From NCBI GenBank assembly GCA_050247155.1, contig JBFWUS010000021.1:1-64000 (forward strand): DNA of 64,000 bases. The letters are read 5' to 3'. The notes under the pieces are model-generated. The model saw only the letters and a program-made list of their open reading frames with translations, made no database searches and had not been told where the DNA came from. Both the position numbers and the translations under genes were made by a program. Positions within the stretch are counted from its first letter, which is position 1. Every line of letters starts with the position of its first letter. Below, piece by piece: positions 52,757 to 60,226 of the stretch. Source of the DNA: Mesorhizobium_G sp050247155. Lineage in GTDB: Bacteria > Pseudomonadota > Alphaproteobacteria > Rhizobiales > Rhizobiaceae.

Positions 52757-53610
52757 CGCTGAATCCTCGCCTCAACGCTTTCCGCCCAGACATTGCCGAC
52801 AGCCGCCTCAGGGGAAAGATCGACGCCGAACGGTTCGTCGAGGGCAAGCCGGCGCGGGTTGCAGTTCCCGTGGCGAATGTGCGCCGCAAGCCGGACAGCC
52901 ATGCCGGGCTGGATACGCAGCTCCTGCTCGGCGACGACGTCTTCGTCTTCGAGATGCGGGAAGGCTGGGCCTGGGTGCAGTCCGCGCGTGACGGCTATGT
53001 CGGCTATATCAATGTCGGTTCGCTGACCGACCGTCACGATACGCCTACCCACATTGTCACTGCCCCGCGCACCTTCGTTTATTCCGGCGCCGACCTCCGT
53101 TTTCCGCAGGTCGAAGCGCTGTCCATGGGTTGTGCTGTCACTGTCGTCGGGGACACTGAGACACGCGGCACGCGCTATGCCCTGTTGGCCAATGGCGAAG
53201 CGCTTATCGAAAAGCATCTGCGGCCCATCGGCGAACACTCGGACGACTTTGTTTCGGTGGCCGAGACTTTCCCGAACACGCCTTATTTGTGGGGCGGCAC
53301 ATCCGGCTTTGGCATCGATTGCTCCGGCCTTGTCCAGCTTTCGATGCGCATGTGCGGCCTCGACGTGTTGCGCGACACCGACATGCAGGAACACAGCATT
53401 GGGGCACCGCTGGACGCCGGCGTGAATTTCAGCAACGTCCGACGCGGCGATCTGGTTTTCTGGAAAGGCCACGTCGCGATCATGACCGATGGCGAAAACA
53501 TGATCCACGCCAACGGCCACACCATGCTGGTGTCGCATGAACAGCTCGACGATGCGATCGAGCGCATCGGCTATCTCTACGGCCAGCCGACCAGTTTTAG
53601 GCGGGTGTAA
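52753..53610 (+). CDS. NlpC/P60 cysteine peptidase with SH3 domains
   Basis: A 285-residue cell-wall hydrolase. TTG at 52753 overlaps the marR stop; it gives MTLNPRLNAFRPDIAD, the usual start of this family. Two bacterial SH3 regions (about 30-85 and 90-155) precede the NlpC/P60 domain (about 160-280) with catalytic Cys in GIDCSGLVQ, His in KGHVAIM and the third polar residue in IHANGH. It probably cuts stem peptides of peptidoglycan or recycled dipeptide products. No signal peptide is seen, so it may act on cytoplasmic muropeptides. Confidence 0.88.
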   Translation: MTLNPRLNAFRPDIADSRLRGKIDAERFVEGKPARVAVPVANVRRKPDSHAGLDTQLLLGDDVFVFEMREGWAWVQSARDGYVGYINVGSLTDRHDTPTHIVTAPRTFVYSGADLRFPQVEALSMGCAVTVVGDTETRGTRYALLANGEALIEKHLRPIGEHSDDFVSVAETFPNTPYLWGGTSGFGIDCSGLVQLSMRMCGLDVLRDTDMQEHSIGAPLDAGVNFSNVRRGDLVFWKGHVAIMTDGENMIHANGHTMLVSHEQLDDAIERIGYLYGQPTSFRRV

Positions 53611-53668
53611 TCAGATAGAATCGTTAATTATAATTGACGTCCCGACAAGCGACGAGTAAATCTGTCTT

Positions 53669-53962
53669 ATGTTCGAGGTTCGCCGTTCGACCGAGTTCGG
53701 CAATTGGCTCAAAAGCCTTCGTGACGTTCGCGCTCAGGCCCGAATTGAAAGCCGAATAGACCGAGTTGAAAACGGCAATTTTGGTGATGCGAAGTTTTTT
53801 GACGGCATCGGTGAACTTCGTATCAATTATGGACCTGGGTACCGGCTCTACTTCGTTCAGCGGGACAAGGTGTTGATTATTCTCCTTTGTGGCGGTGATA
53901 AATCCACGCAAAGCAGGGACATTGAGAAAGCCATGGGAATGGCCAAGGAGCTACGCCGATGA
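53669..53962 (+). CDS. RelE/ParE-superfamily toxin (HigB-like)
   Basis: A 97-residue toxin of the addiction-module killer type: FEVRRSTEFGNWLKSLRDVRAQARIESRI, GDAKFFDGIGELRINYGPGYRLYFVQ, LLCGGDKSTQSRDIEKA. This is the short RelE-fold group that cleaves mRNA on the ribosome. The order toxin-antitoxin with a 4-base overlap is the HigBA arrangement. It lies between NlpC/P60 and ghrA. Confidence 0.88.
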   Translation: MFEVRRSTEFGNWLKSLRDVRAQARIESRIDRVENGNFGDAKFFDGIGELRINYGPGYRLYFVQRDKVLIILLCGGDKSTQSRDIEKAMGMAKELRR

Positions 53963-54243
53963 CTATTGAGACGGTCAAATGGGACACATCCGAATTCCTC
54001 GACAGCGAAGAGAAGATTTTCGCCTACATCGAAGCGACGTTCGAAGATGGCGACCCCGCTTTGATTAAGAAAGCTCTCGGCAACGTTGCCCGTGCTCGCG
54101 GCATGACCGCCATTGCCCGCGAGGCCGGCGTAACAAGGGAAGCGCTGTACAAGGCTCTTAGCGAGGAGGGCGATCCACGCCTATCGACCCTCATGGGAGT
54201 TATGAAGGCGTTAGGTATGAAATTGAACGCCGTGCCGAATTGA
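53959..54243 (+). CDS. HigA-like antitoxin
   Basis: A 94-residue partner of the RelE-fold toxin, starting in the ATGA overlap. Residues 40-90 form a Cro-like helix-turn-helix: MTAIAREAGVTREALYKALSEEGDPRLSTLM. The N-terminal 35 residues probably bind the toxin. It would neutralise the toxin and repress the operon. The pairing is certain from order and family; orthologous names differ between databases. Confidence 0.87.
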   Translation: MTIETVKWDTSEFLDSEEKIFAYIEATFEDGDPALIKKALGNVARARGMTAIAREAGVTREALYKALSEEGDPRLSTLMGVMKALGMKLNAVPN

Positions 54244-54258
54244 AGCACGGAAAGCCGC

Positions 54259-55200
54259 TTAATACCCTGCGGCCCGATCCACCAAATTCTGCAGCGGTTC
54301 GCCGCGCTCGAACGCATCCATCTGCCTGAGCATCGGCGTGACCAGATGCGCCGGGTCTGACGTGGCGGCCGCATGGGGTGTCACGAACACTTTAGGATGC
54401 GCCCACAACGGACTGGTGCGTGGCAAGGGCTCGACCTCGAACACATCAAGACTGGCTTCCTTCAGCGTACCGTCGTCCAGAGCGCGAACGATATCGGCAT
54501 CCTTCTGCAATTTCCCGCGCCCTGCATTGATCAGCACCGAGCCGCCTAGGCCATTGCGGCGCCGCAGCTGCTTCAGCAGGCTGTAGTTGATGATGCCCTG
54601 TGTCACTTTGGTCAGCGGCAGCAGAACGACCAGAATGTCGGTCGCGTTGAGAAACGGGATCAGCCCGCTGTCGCCGAAAAAACCGGAAACGCCCGTCACC
54701 GCCTTCTCGGTCCGGCTCCAGCCGTTGACGACGAAGCCGAGCTTTAGCAACGCTTCCGCCACTGCGGTGCCGATCGCGCCGATACCCATGATGCCGACGG
54801 AAATATCGGGCGATGTGCGCTGTGGCGGCTCGTGCCAGATCTTCTTAGGCTGCTGTGCGCGGTAGAGCATGCCGTTGCGGTGGTGGTCGAGCACGCGCCA
54901 CGCCACATATTCGATCATGTGCTGGGTCAGGTTTGCGTCGACGACCTTGATGATCGGCACGTCGGGCAGACCGGGATCGTTCAGCACATGGTCAACACCG
55001 GCGCCGACCGAGAAGATGGCGCGCAGGTTCGGCAGCTTCTTAAGGATATTGGCAGGTTGTTTCCACACCACCGCATAGGTGATCGACGGATCGACCGGCC
55101 CATTCGGCTCCAGCACGACATCGCGTTCGGCCGACAGAAATTCATGCCAGCGGCGTGGGTTGATGCCCGTCACGGAAAGAAGAATGCGTCCTTTGTCCAT
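54259..55200 (-). CDS. glyoxylate/hydroxypyruvate reductase A (GhrA-like)
   Basis: A 313-residue D-2-hydroxyacid dehydrogenase. The NAD(P) motif is GIMGIGAIGTAVAEALLKLGF; the catalytic set is the Arg in NAGRGKL, the Glu in EVEPLPRTSPLW and the His in VTPHAAATS. The N-terminal AVVWKQPANILKKLPNLRAIFSVGAGVDHVL is typical of GhrA/YcdW, which reduces glyoxylate and hydroxypyruvate with NADPH. Confidence 0.9.
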   Translation of the reverse strand: MDKGRILLSVTGINPRRWHEFLSAERDVVLEPNGPVDPSITYAVVWKQPANILKKLPNLRAIFSVGAGVDHVLNDPGLPDVPIIKVVDANLTQHMIEYVAWRVLDHHRNGMLYRAQQPKKIWHEPPQRTSPDISVGIMGIGAIGTAVAEALLKLGFVVNGWSRTEKAVTGVSGFFGDSGLIPFLNATDILVVLLPLTKVTQGIINYSLLKQLRRRNGLGGSVLINAGRGKLQKDADIVRALDDGTLKEASLDVFEVEPLPRTSPLWAHPKVFVTPHAAATSDPAHLVTPMLRQMDAFERGEPLQNLVDRAAGY

Positions 55201-55235
55201 GCCCGAGTCATAGGGCGGCGCGATGCCTGCCGCAA

Positions 55236-56864
55236 CTATTCGCTGACGACCCCGGCCGGCGCGGTCTCGATCCGGAAGGCTGCTGAAATCAGCGCGCGCG
55301 TGTAGTCATCCTGCGGGCTCTCGAAAATCTGCTTGGCCGGCCCGTATTCGACGATCTTGCCGTTGCGCATCACGATCACGTCATTCGCCAATGCGCGCAC
55401 GACCTTGAGGTCGTGGCTGATGAACAGATAGGCGAGATTGTGTTTTTCCTGCAGCGAGCGCAGCAGGTCGACCACCTGCGCCTGCACGCTCATGTCCAGC
55501 GCCGAAGTTGGCTCGTCCAGCATGACGAAGCGCGGGTTCAGCACCATGGCGCGCGCAATCGCCACGCGCTGTCGTTGCCCGCCGGAAAACTCGTGCGGGT
55601 AACGGAAGCGCGTTTCCGGATCGAGCCCGACTTCCCTCAGCACGTCGACCACGCGCCTGTCTCGCGCGTCGACGGACAGCTTCGGCTCGTGGATGCGCAA
55701 GCCCTCTTCGATGATCTCCGACACCGACATGCGCGGGCTGAGCGACCCGAACGGGTCCTGGAAGACGATCTGTAACTCCTTGCGCAGCGGCCGCATGCCC
55801 TCGAAGGAAAGCTTCGCGATGTCCTTGCCGTTGAAATGGATATCGCCCTGAGACGAAATCATGCGCGCCAGAGCCAGGCCCAGCGTCGTCTTGCCCGAAC
55901 CGGATTCACCGACGACGCCCAGCGTCTGCCCCGCCCGCACGGTCACGTCGATGCCGTCGACGGCCTTCACATGGCCGACGACACGCCGGAAAAAGCCTTC
56001 CTTGATCGGAAACCAGACCTTGACGTCGTCGCCTTTCATCACGGTTGGCGCGCTCTCGTCGGCGGCTGGCGGCTTGCCCTTCGGCTCGGCGGCAAGCAGT
56101 TTCTTCGTATAGTCGTGCTGCGGATTGGCGAAGATTTCCTTCGTCGGCCCAGTCTCGACGATCTTGCCTTTGGTCATCACGCAGACGCGATCGGCGATCT
56201 TGCGCACGATGCCGAGATCATGCGTGATGAACAGCATCGACATGCCGTTCTTCTCCTTCAGCCGCGCCAGCAACTCGAGGATCTGCGCCTGCACGGTGAC
56301 ATCCAGCGCCGTCGTCGGCTCGTCCGCAATCAGAAGCTCCGGCTCGTTGGCCAGCGCCATGGCGATCATCACGCGCTGACGCTGCCCGCCGGAAAGCTGG
56401 TGCGGATAGGCGTCGAGCCGCTTCTCCGGGTCGCGAATGCCGACTTCCTTGAACAGTTCCAGCGTCCGCGCCCGCCCTGCCTTGTCACCCATGCCGCGAT
56501 GCAGTTTGAGGATTTCCATGACCTGCTGCGAGATCGTGTGCAGCGGGTTGAGCGACGTCATCGGCTCCTGGAAAATCATGGTGATCTTGTTGCCGCGCAC
56601 CTGCCGCAACTGCTTTTCATTGGCCTTCAGCAAGTCCTGCCCCTCGAACAGGATCTGTCCGCTCGGATGGCTCGCCGCCGGGTAAGGCAACAATTTCAGC
56701 ACTGACAGCGCCGACACTGACTTGCCCGAGCCGGATTCGCCGACCAGCGCCACGGTCTCGCCCTGGCCGATGTCAAAGGAGATGCAGTCGACCGCGGTTG
56801 AAACCTTGCCGCCTTGCGCGAAGGCGACGGAGAGATCGCGGACGGAGAGAAGGGGAGAGGTCAA
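55236..56864 (-). CDS. yejF: peptide ABC transporter ATP-binding protein YejF-like
   Basis: A 542-residue double ABC ATPase. Two complete cassettes are present: first with GESGSGKSV, SGGQRQRVMIAMAL, LLIADEPTTALD; second with GESGSGKTT, SGGQRQRVAIARAM, FVMLDEPTSALD. This OppD-OppF fusion is the YejF form. It should energise YejB-YejE for uptake of oligopeptides. It is separated from yejE by a VapBC module, and its start overlaps the toxin gene's end by 4 bases. Confidence 0.93.
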   Translation of the reverse strand: MTSPLLSVRDLSVAFAQGGKVSTAVDCISFDIGQGETVALVGESGSGKSVSALSVLKLLPYPAASHPSGQILFEGQDLLKANEKQLRQVRGNKITMIFQEPMTSLNPLHTISQQVMEILKLHRGMGDKAGRARTLELFKEVGIRDPEKRLDAYPHQLSGGQRQRVMIAMALANEPELLIADEPTTALDVTVQAQILELLARLKEKNGMSMLFITHDLGIVRKIADRVCVMTKGKIVETGPTKEIFANPQHDYTKKLLAAEPKGKPPAADESAPTVMKGDDVKVWFPIKEGFFRRVVGHVKAVDGIDVTVRAGQTLGVVGESGSGKTTLGLALARMISSQGDIHFNGKDIAKLSFEGMRPLRKELQIVFQDPFGSLSPRMSVSEIIEEGLRIHEPKLSVDARDRRVVDVLREVGLDPETRFRYPHEFSGGQRQRVAIARAMVLNPRFVMLDEPTSALDMSVQAQVVDLLRSLQEKHNLAYLFISHDLKVVRALANDVIVMRNGKIVEYGPAKQIFESPQDDYTRALISAAFRIETAPAGVVSE

Positions 56865-57361
56865 GATTGGCGCTTTGCGGTCATTGCGGAAAGATTTTCA
56901 AGATTGAGGATGAGAATTTCTACTCTGGCCGAGCCGCTTGTCTGACCAAACCGCGTTTGGGATATCACGATTTCAGATGGTAGCCGGCGATCGCCCGTTA
57001 AGAAATGACTGCACCCAAAGCCAATTCCAGTCGATAGATGAATCGCGTTTGGTAGCTTGATCGAGGGATAGCGCGCCCTGATTATGGCTGCACACCAAAG
57101 AACCTGCCGGTTAACCGGACCAATAATCAGCCAACCTTCTGGTTGAATCCAATTGTCATAAAGCGAAATTAAGTCGTCATTCATCATCCGTTGGGGAACA
57201 ACAAGCAGTTCTGCTAAACTGAGTTCGCTCGCGAATAGAAATTCTTCGCCTGGCATTATGGTGCCAACCAGATCCAGAATCGCGCGTGAAATCTGGTCTG
57301 TGCCTTCTCCCAAGCTTATCAATACGTTGGTGTCGACATAGAGGCGTGAGATGTCGACCAT
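56861..57361 (-). CDS. PIN-domain toxin (VapC-like)
   Basis: A 166-residue PIN protein starting at the ATG that overlaps the antitoxin stop (TGATG). The acidic residues are D10 (LYVDTNVLI), E51 (LSLAELLV) and D124 (LTGDRRL). The third conserved aspartate of the family (usually in a D-A-x-H motif) is asparagine here (PNAIHL, N105), which may weaken RNase activity. Longer than standard VapC (about 130). Its stop overlaps the yejF start by 4 bases. Confidence 0.85.
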   Translation of the reverse strand: MVDISRLYVDTNVLISLGEGTDQISRAILDLVGTIMPGEEFLFASELSLAELLVVPQRMMNDDLISLYDNWIQPEGWLIIGPVNRQVLWCAAIIRARYPSIKLPNAIHLSTGIGFGCSHFLTGDRRLPSEIVISQTRFGQTSGSARVEILILNLENLSAMTAKRQS

Positions 57362-57594
57362 CAATTGTCCCATTCATCGCGCAAGTCCCGGACTCGTTGC
57401 ACGGCCTCTTCTACCGTGACATTGCGCGGCAATTTTGAGCGGACCTGCTCAAGCTGTTTTCGAATTTCCGAAAAAGAGGGTCTCTGGATTTCCTCTTCGA
57501 TAGTGACGCGAACCTTGGCGTCGCCGGGGATACCCTCCCTCATGTCATTGGGGAGATCAGAAGCCGGATAATGTTCCAGAACGATCTTGTTCAT
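57361..57594 (-). CDS. antitoxin of the PIN-toxin pair (VapB-like)
   Basis: A 77-residue protein starting at the ATG at 57594, which has GAGGAA eight bases upstream; an ATG 17 codons earlier is less likely. MNKIVLEHYPASDLPNDMREGI is followed by VRVTIEEE and a charged helical tail ending in RVRDLRDEWDN, a layout of antitoxins with an N-terminal DNA-binding or strand segment and a C-terminal toxin-binding tail. Identified mainly by its coupling to the PIN gene. Confidence 0.8.
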   Translation of the reverse strand: MNKIVLEHYPASDLPNDMREGIPGDAKVRVTIEEEIQRPSFSEIRKQLEQVRSKLPRNVTVEEAVQRVRDLRDEWDN

Positions 57595-57648
57595 GTACTT
57601 TATTCCTCGATACTCGACCCTTCCGTCGACGATACACTTCAACATGAC

Positions 57649-58782
57649 TCATTTAAACGTCTTCCGTGGATCGAACGCATCGCGCGTTGCCTCGCCGATG
57701 AAGATCAGCAGCGACAGCATCACCGACATCACGACGAATCCTGAAAGCCCCAGCCACGGCGCCTGCAGATTGCGCTGGCCCTGCTTCAGCAGTTCGCCGA
57801 GTGATGCTGATCCAGGCGGCAGGCCGAAACCGAGATAGTCGAGCGAGGTGAGCGTGGTGATCGACGAATTCAGGATGAACGGCAGGAAGGTCAGCGTCGC
57901 CACCATGGCGTTGGGCAGGAGATGCCGGAAGATGATCGTGCGGTTGGGCACGCCGAGCGCGCGCGCCGCGTTCACATATTCGAAGTTGCGCGCCCGCAGG
58001 AATTCGGCGCGCACCACGCCGACGAACGCCACCCAGGAGAAAAGCAGCATCAACCCGAGCAGGATGAAGAAACCCGGCGGCAGGATCGCCGCGACGATCA
58101 TCAGCAGGTAAAGCACGGGGATCGCTGTCCAGATCTCGATGAAGCGCTGAAACAGAAGGTCGGTCCAGCCGCCGAAATAGCCCTGGATCGCGCCCGCCGC
58201 CACGCCGATCACAGCCGAACCCAGCGTCAGGATCAATCCAAACAGCACCGAGATACGAAAACCGTAGATCACCCGCGCCAGCACATCGCGTGTCTGGTCG
58301 TCGGTGCCGAGCCAATTCCAGTTGCCAACCGTACAATTGACGTCACCAGCGCCCTGCGGGTAGCGCGCACAGCGCGTTTCCTTGTCGTACATCCACGAGG
58401 GTTTGGCCGGCGCGGCCTCGGGGATCTCATTGTTGTTGGTGCGGTAGGAATAGCGGATCGGCGGCCAGATCATCCACCCATTGGCCTTGATCTCGTCCTG
58501 GATCACCGGGTCTCGATAGTCGGTCACCGCGAGGAAACCGCCGAATTTCTCCTCCGGATAATCGACCATCACCGGGAACAGCAACTCGCCCTTGTATGAG
58601 GCGATCACCGGCTTGTCGTTGGCGATAAATTCGGCGAACAGCGACAGCACGAACAGCACAAGGAAGATCCAGAGCGACCAGTAGCCGCGTCGGTTTGCTT
58701 TGAAGTTGGCCCAGCGCCGCTGGTTGAGCGGCGAGAGTTTTGGCCGCTTGGCTGTGGGCGTGATTGCTTCTGCGATGGCCAT
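57649..58782 (-). CDS. yejE: peptide ABC transporter permease YejE-like
   Basis: A 377-residue inner-membrane permease starting at the ATG before AIAEAITPTAKRPKL. It has a first helix at GYWSLWIFLVLFVLSLFAEFI, a long periplasmic segment (about 60-170, including WPPIRYSYRTNNN and CARYPQGAGDVNCT) typical of YejE, GTDDQTRDVLARVIYGFR, five further helices and an EAA loop NAARALGVPNRTII. Its ribosome site is the G-rich edge of a palindrome that begins 5 bases before the ATG. Confidence 0.93.
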   Translation of the reverse strand: MAIAEAITPTAKRPKLSPLNQRRWANFKANRRGYWSLWIFLVLFVLSLFAEFIANDKPVIASYKGELLFPVMVDYPEEKFGGFLAVTDYRDPVIQDEIKANGWMIWPPIRYSYRTNNNEIPEAAPAKPSWMYDKETRCARYPQGAGDVNCTVGNWNWLGTDDQTRDVLARVIYGFRISVLFGLILTLGSAVIGVAAGAIQGYFGGWTDLLFQRFIEIWTAIPVLYLLMIVAAILPPGFFILLGLMLLFSWVAFVGVVRAEFLRARNFEYVNAARALGVPNRTIIFRHLLPNAMVATLTFLPFILNSSITTLTSLDYLGFGLPPGSASLGELLKQGQRNLQAPWLGLSGFVVMSVMLSLLIFIGEATRDAFDPRKTFK

Positions 58783-58786
58783 TGTT

Positions 58787-58880
58787 ACCCCCACCCCTTA
58801 CCCCTCCCCTCAAGGGGGAGGGGGATTTTGAGACGCTGACGCCCCCCTCCCCCTTGAGGGGAGGGGTAAGGGGTGGGGGT
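58787..58880. repeat. palindromic element between yejB and yejE
   Basis: Left arm 58787-58823 and right arm about 58843-58880 are reverse complements with almost no mismatch (core CCCCTTACCCCTCCCCTCAAG). It occupies more than half of the 163-base gap between yejB and yejE and would form a strong hairpin in the transcript. It shares its ends with the element at 60041. Confidence 0.88.
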
Positions 58881-58945
58881 GGTTGACGGCATGTCAGACC
58901 GACTTGCTGGCAATTTTCTGTATGCAGATATCGAAGGACGCACCA

Positions 58946-60037
58946 TCAGACGTCCCTCTTCTCGAAATCGATGCGTGGGTCGATCCACGTATAGGTCAGG
59001 TCCGAGATCAGACTGACCACCAACCCCAGCAGCGAGAAGATGTAGAGCGTGGCAAACACCACTGGATAATCTCGGTCGAGCACCGAGCGCCAGCCGAGCA
59101 GGCCTAGCCCGTCCAACGAAAAGATGTTCTCGATCAGCAGCGAACCTGAGAAGAAGGCCGCGATGAAAGCGCCGGGAAAGCCGGCGATCACGATCAGCAT
59201 CGCGTTGCGGAACACATGGCCATAGAGGATCTTTCGTTCCGACAGACCCTTGGCGCGGGCCGTCACGACATACTGCTTCTTGATCTCATCGAGGAACGAG
59301 TTCTTGGTCAAAAGCGTCGTCGTTGCGAAAGCCGACAGCACCATTGCCGTCAGCGGCAAGGTTATGTGCCAGAGATAGTCGAGAATGCGCGCCGGCCAGG
59401 AGAGCTGCTCCCAATTGTCCGACGTCAGCCCGCGTAGCGGGAACCAGTCGAAGAACGAGCCGCCGGCAAACAACACCATCAGCATGATGCCGAACAGGAA
59501 ACCGGGAATGGCATAGGCGACGATCACCACGCCGCTGGTCCACACGTCGAAGGATGAGCCGTCCTTCACCGCCTTGCGGATGCCGAGTGGGATCGAGATC
59601 AGGTAGGAGATCAGCGTGATCCACAGTCCGATGGTGATCGACACCGGCATTTTTTCAAGGATCAGCTCCAGTACCGAGATATCGCGAAAATAGCTGTCGC
59701 CAAAATCGAAGCGGGCATAATTCCACAGCATCAGGCCGAACCGCTCGAGCGGCGGCTTATCGAAGCCGAATTGCACTTCCAGCTTCTTGATGAATTCCGG
59801 GTCGAGCCCCTGCGAACCACGATATTTATAGCTCTCCGCGCCGGCGTCCATGCCCGCGCCGGCATCGCCGCCGCCTCCACCGGAAATCGCATCGCCGCCC
59901 TGCTGACCGGTGATGCGCGCGATCACCTGTTCCACCGGCCCGCCCGGCGCGAACTGGATCACCAGGAACGATACGGCCATGATGCCGAACAGCGTCGGGA
60001 TCATCAGCAGGATGCGGCGCAGGATATAGCTGGCCAT
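58946..60037 (-). CDS. yejB: peptide ABC transporter permease YejB-like
   Basis: A 363-residue permease. First helix LRRILLMIPTLFGIMAVSFLV; the periplasmic loop holds the YejB-type insert with EQVIARITGQQGGDAISGGGG and a glycine/alanine-rich run; FDFGDSYFRDISVLELILEKMP; EAA loop YVVTARAKGLSERKILYGHVFRN. Six helices. The ATG is preceded by AAGGGG from a palindromic element. Confidence 0.93.
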   Translation of the reverse strand: MASYILRRILLMIPTLFGIMAVSFLVIQFAPGGPVEQVIARITGQQGGDAISGGGGGDAGAGMDAGAESYKYRGSQGLDPEFIKKLEVQFGFDKPPLERFGLMLWNYARFDFGDSYFRDISVLELILEKMPVSITIGLWITLISYLISIPLGIRKAVKDGSSFDVWTSGVVIVAYAIPGFLFGIMLMVLFAGGSFFDWFPLRGLTSDNWEQLSWPARILDYLWHITLPLTAMVLSAFATTTLLTKNSFLDEIKKQYVVTARAKGLSERKILYGHVFRNAMLIVIAGFPGAFIAAFFSGSLLIENIFSLDGLGLLGWRSVLDRDYPVVFATLYIFSLLGLVVSLISDLTYTWIDPRIDFEKRDV

Positions 60038-60040
60038 TAG

Positions 60041-60220
60041 CGCCCCTTACCCTCCCCCTTGTGGGGAGGGTCGATCCTGAGCTTGCGAAGGATCGGGGTG
60101 GGGGTGGTTATAGTTTTGAGGGGCGAAAGGTTTTCTTTACCCCCACCCCGTCTCGCGATCACTTGCGTCGCAAGATGATCGCTCGCCGACCCTCCCCACA
60201 AGGGGGAGGGTGGGGCGCTG
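60041..60220. repeat. palindromic element between yejA-like gene and yejB
   Basis: About 180 bases with long inverted ends (CCTCCCCCTTGTGGGGAGGG on the left, its complement near 60189-60210) and an inner inverted pair (GGGGTGGGGGT at 60095-60105 and ACCCCCACCCC at 60139-60149). It fills the gap between the upstream binding-protein stop (60227) and the yejB start (60037) almost entirely. Confidence 0.88.
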
Positions 60221-60226
60221 TCCACC

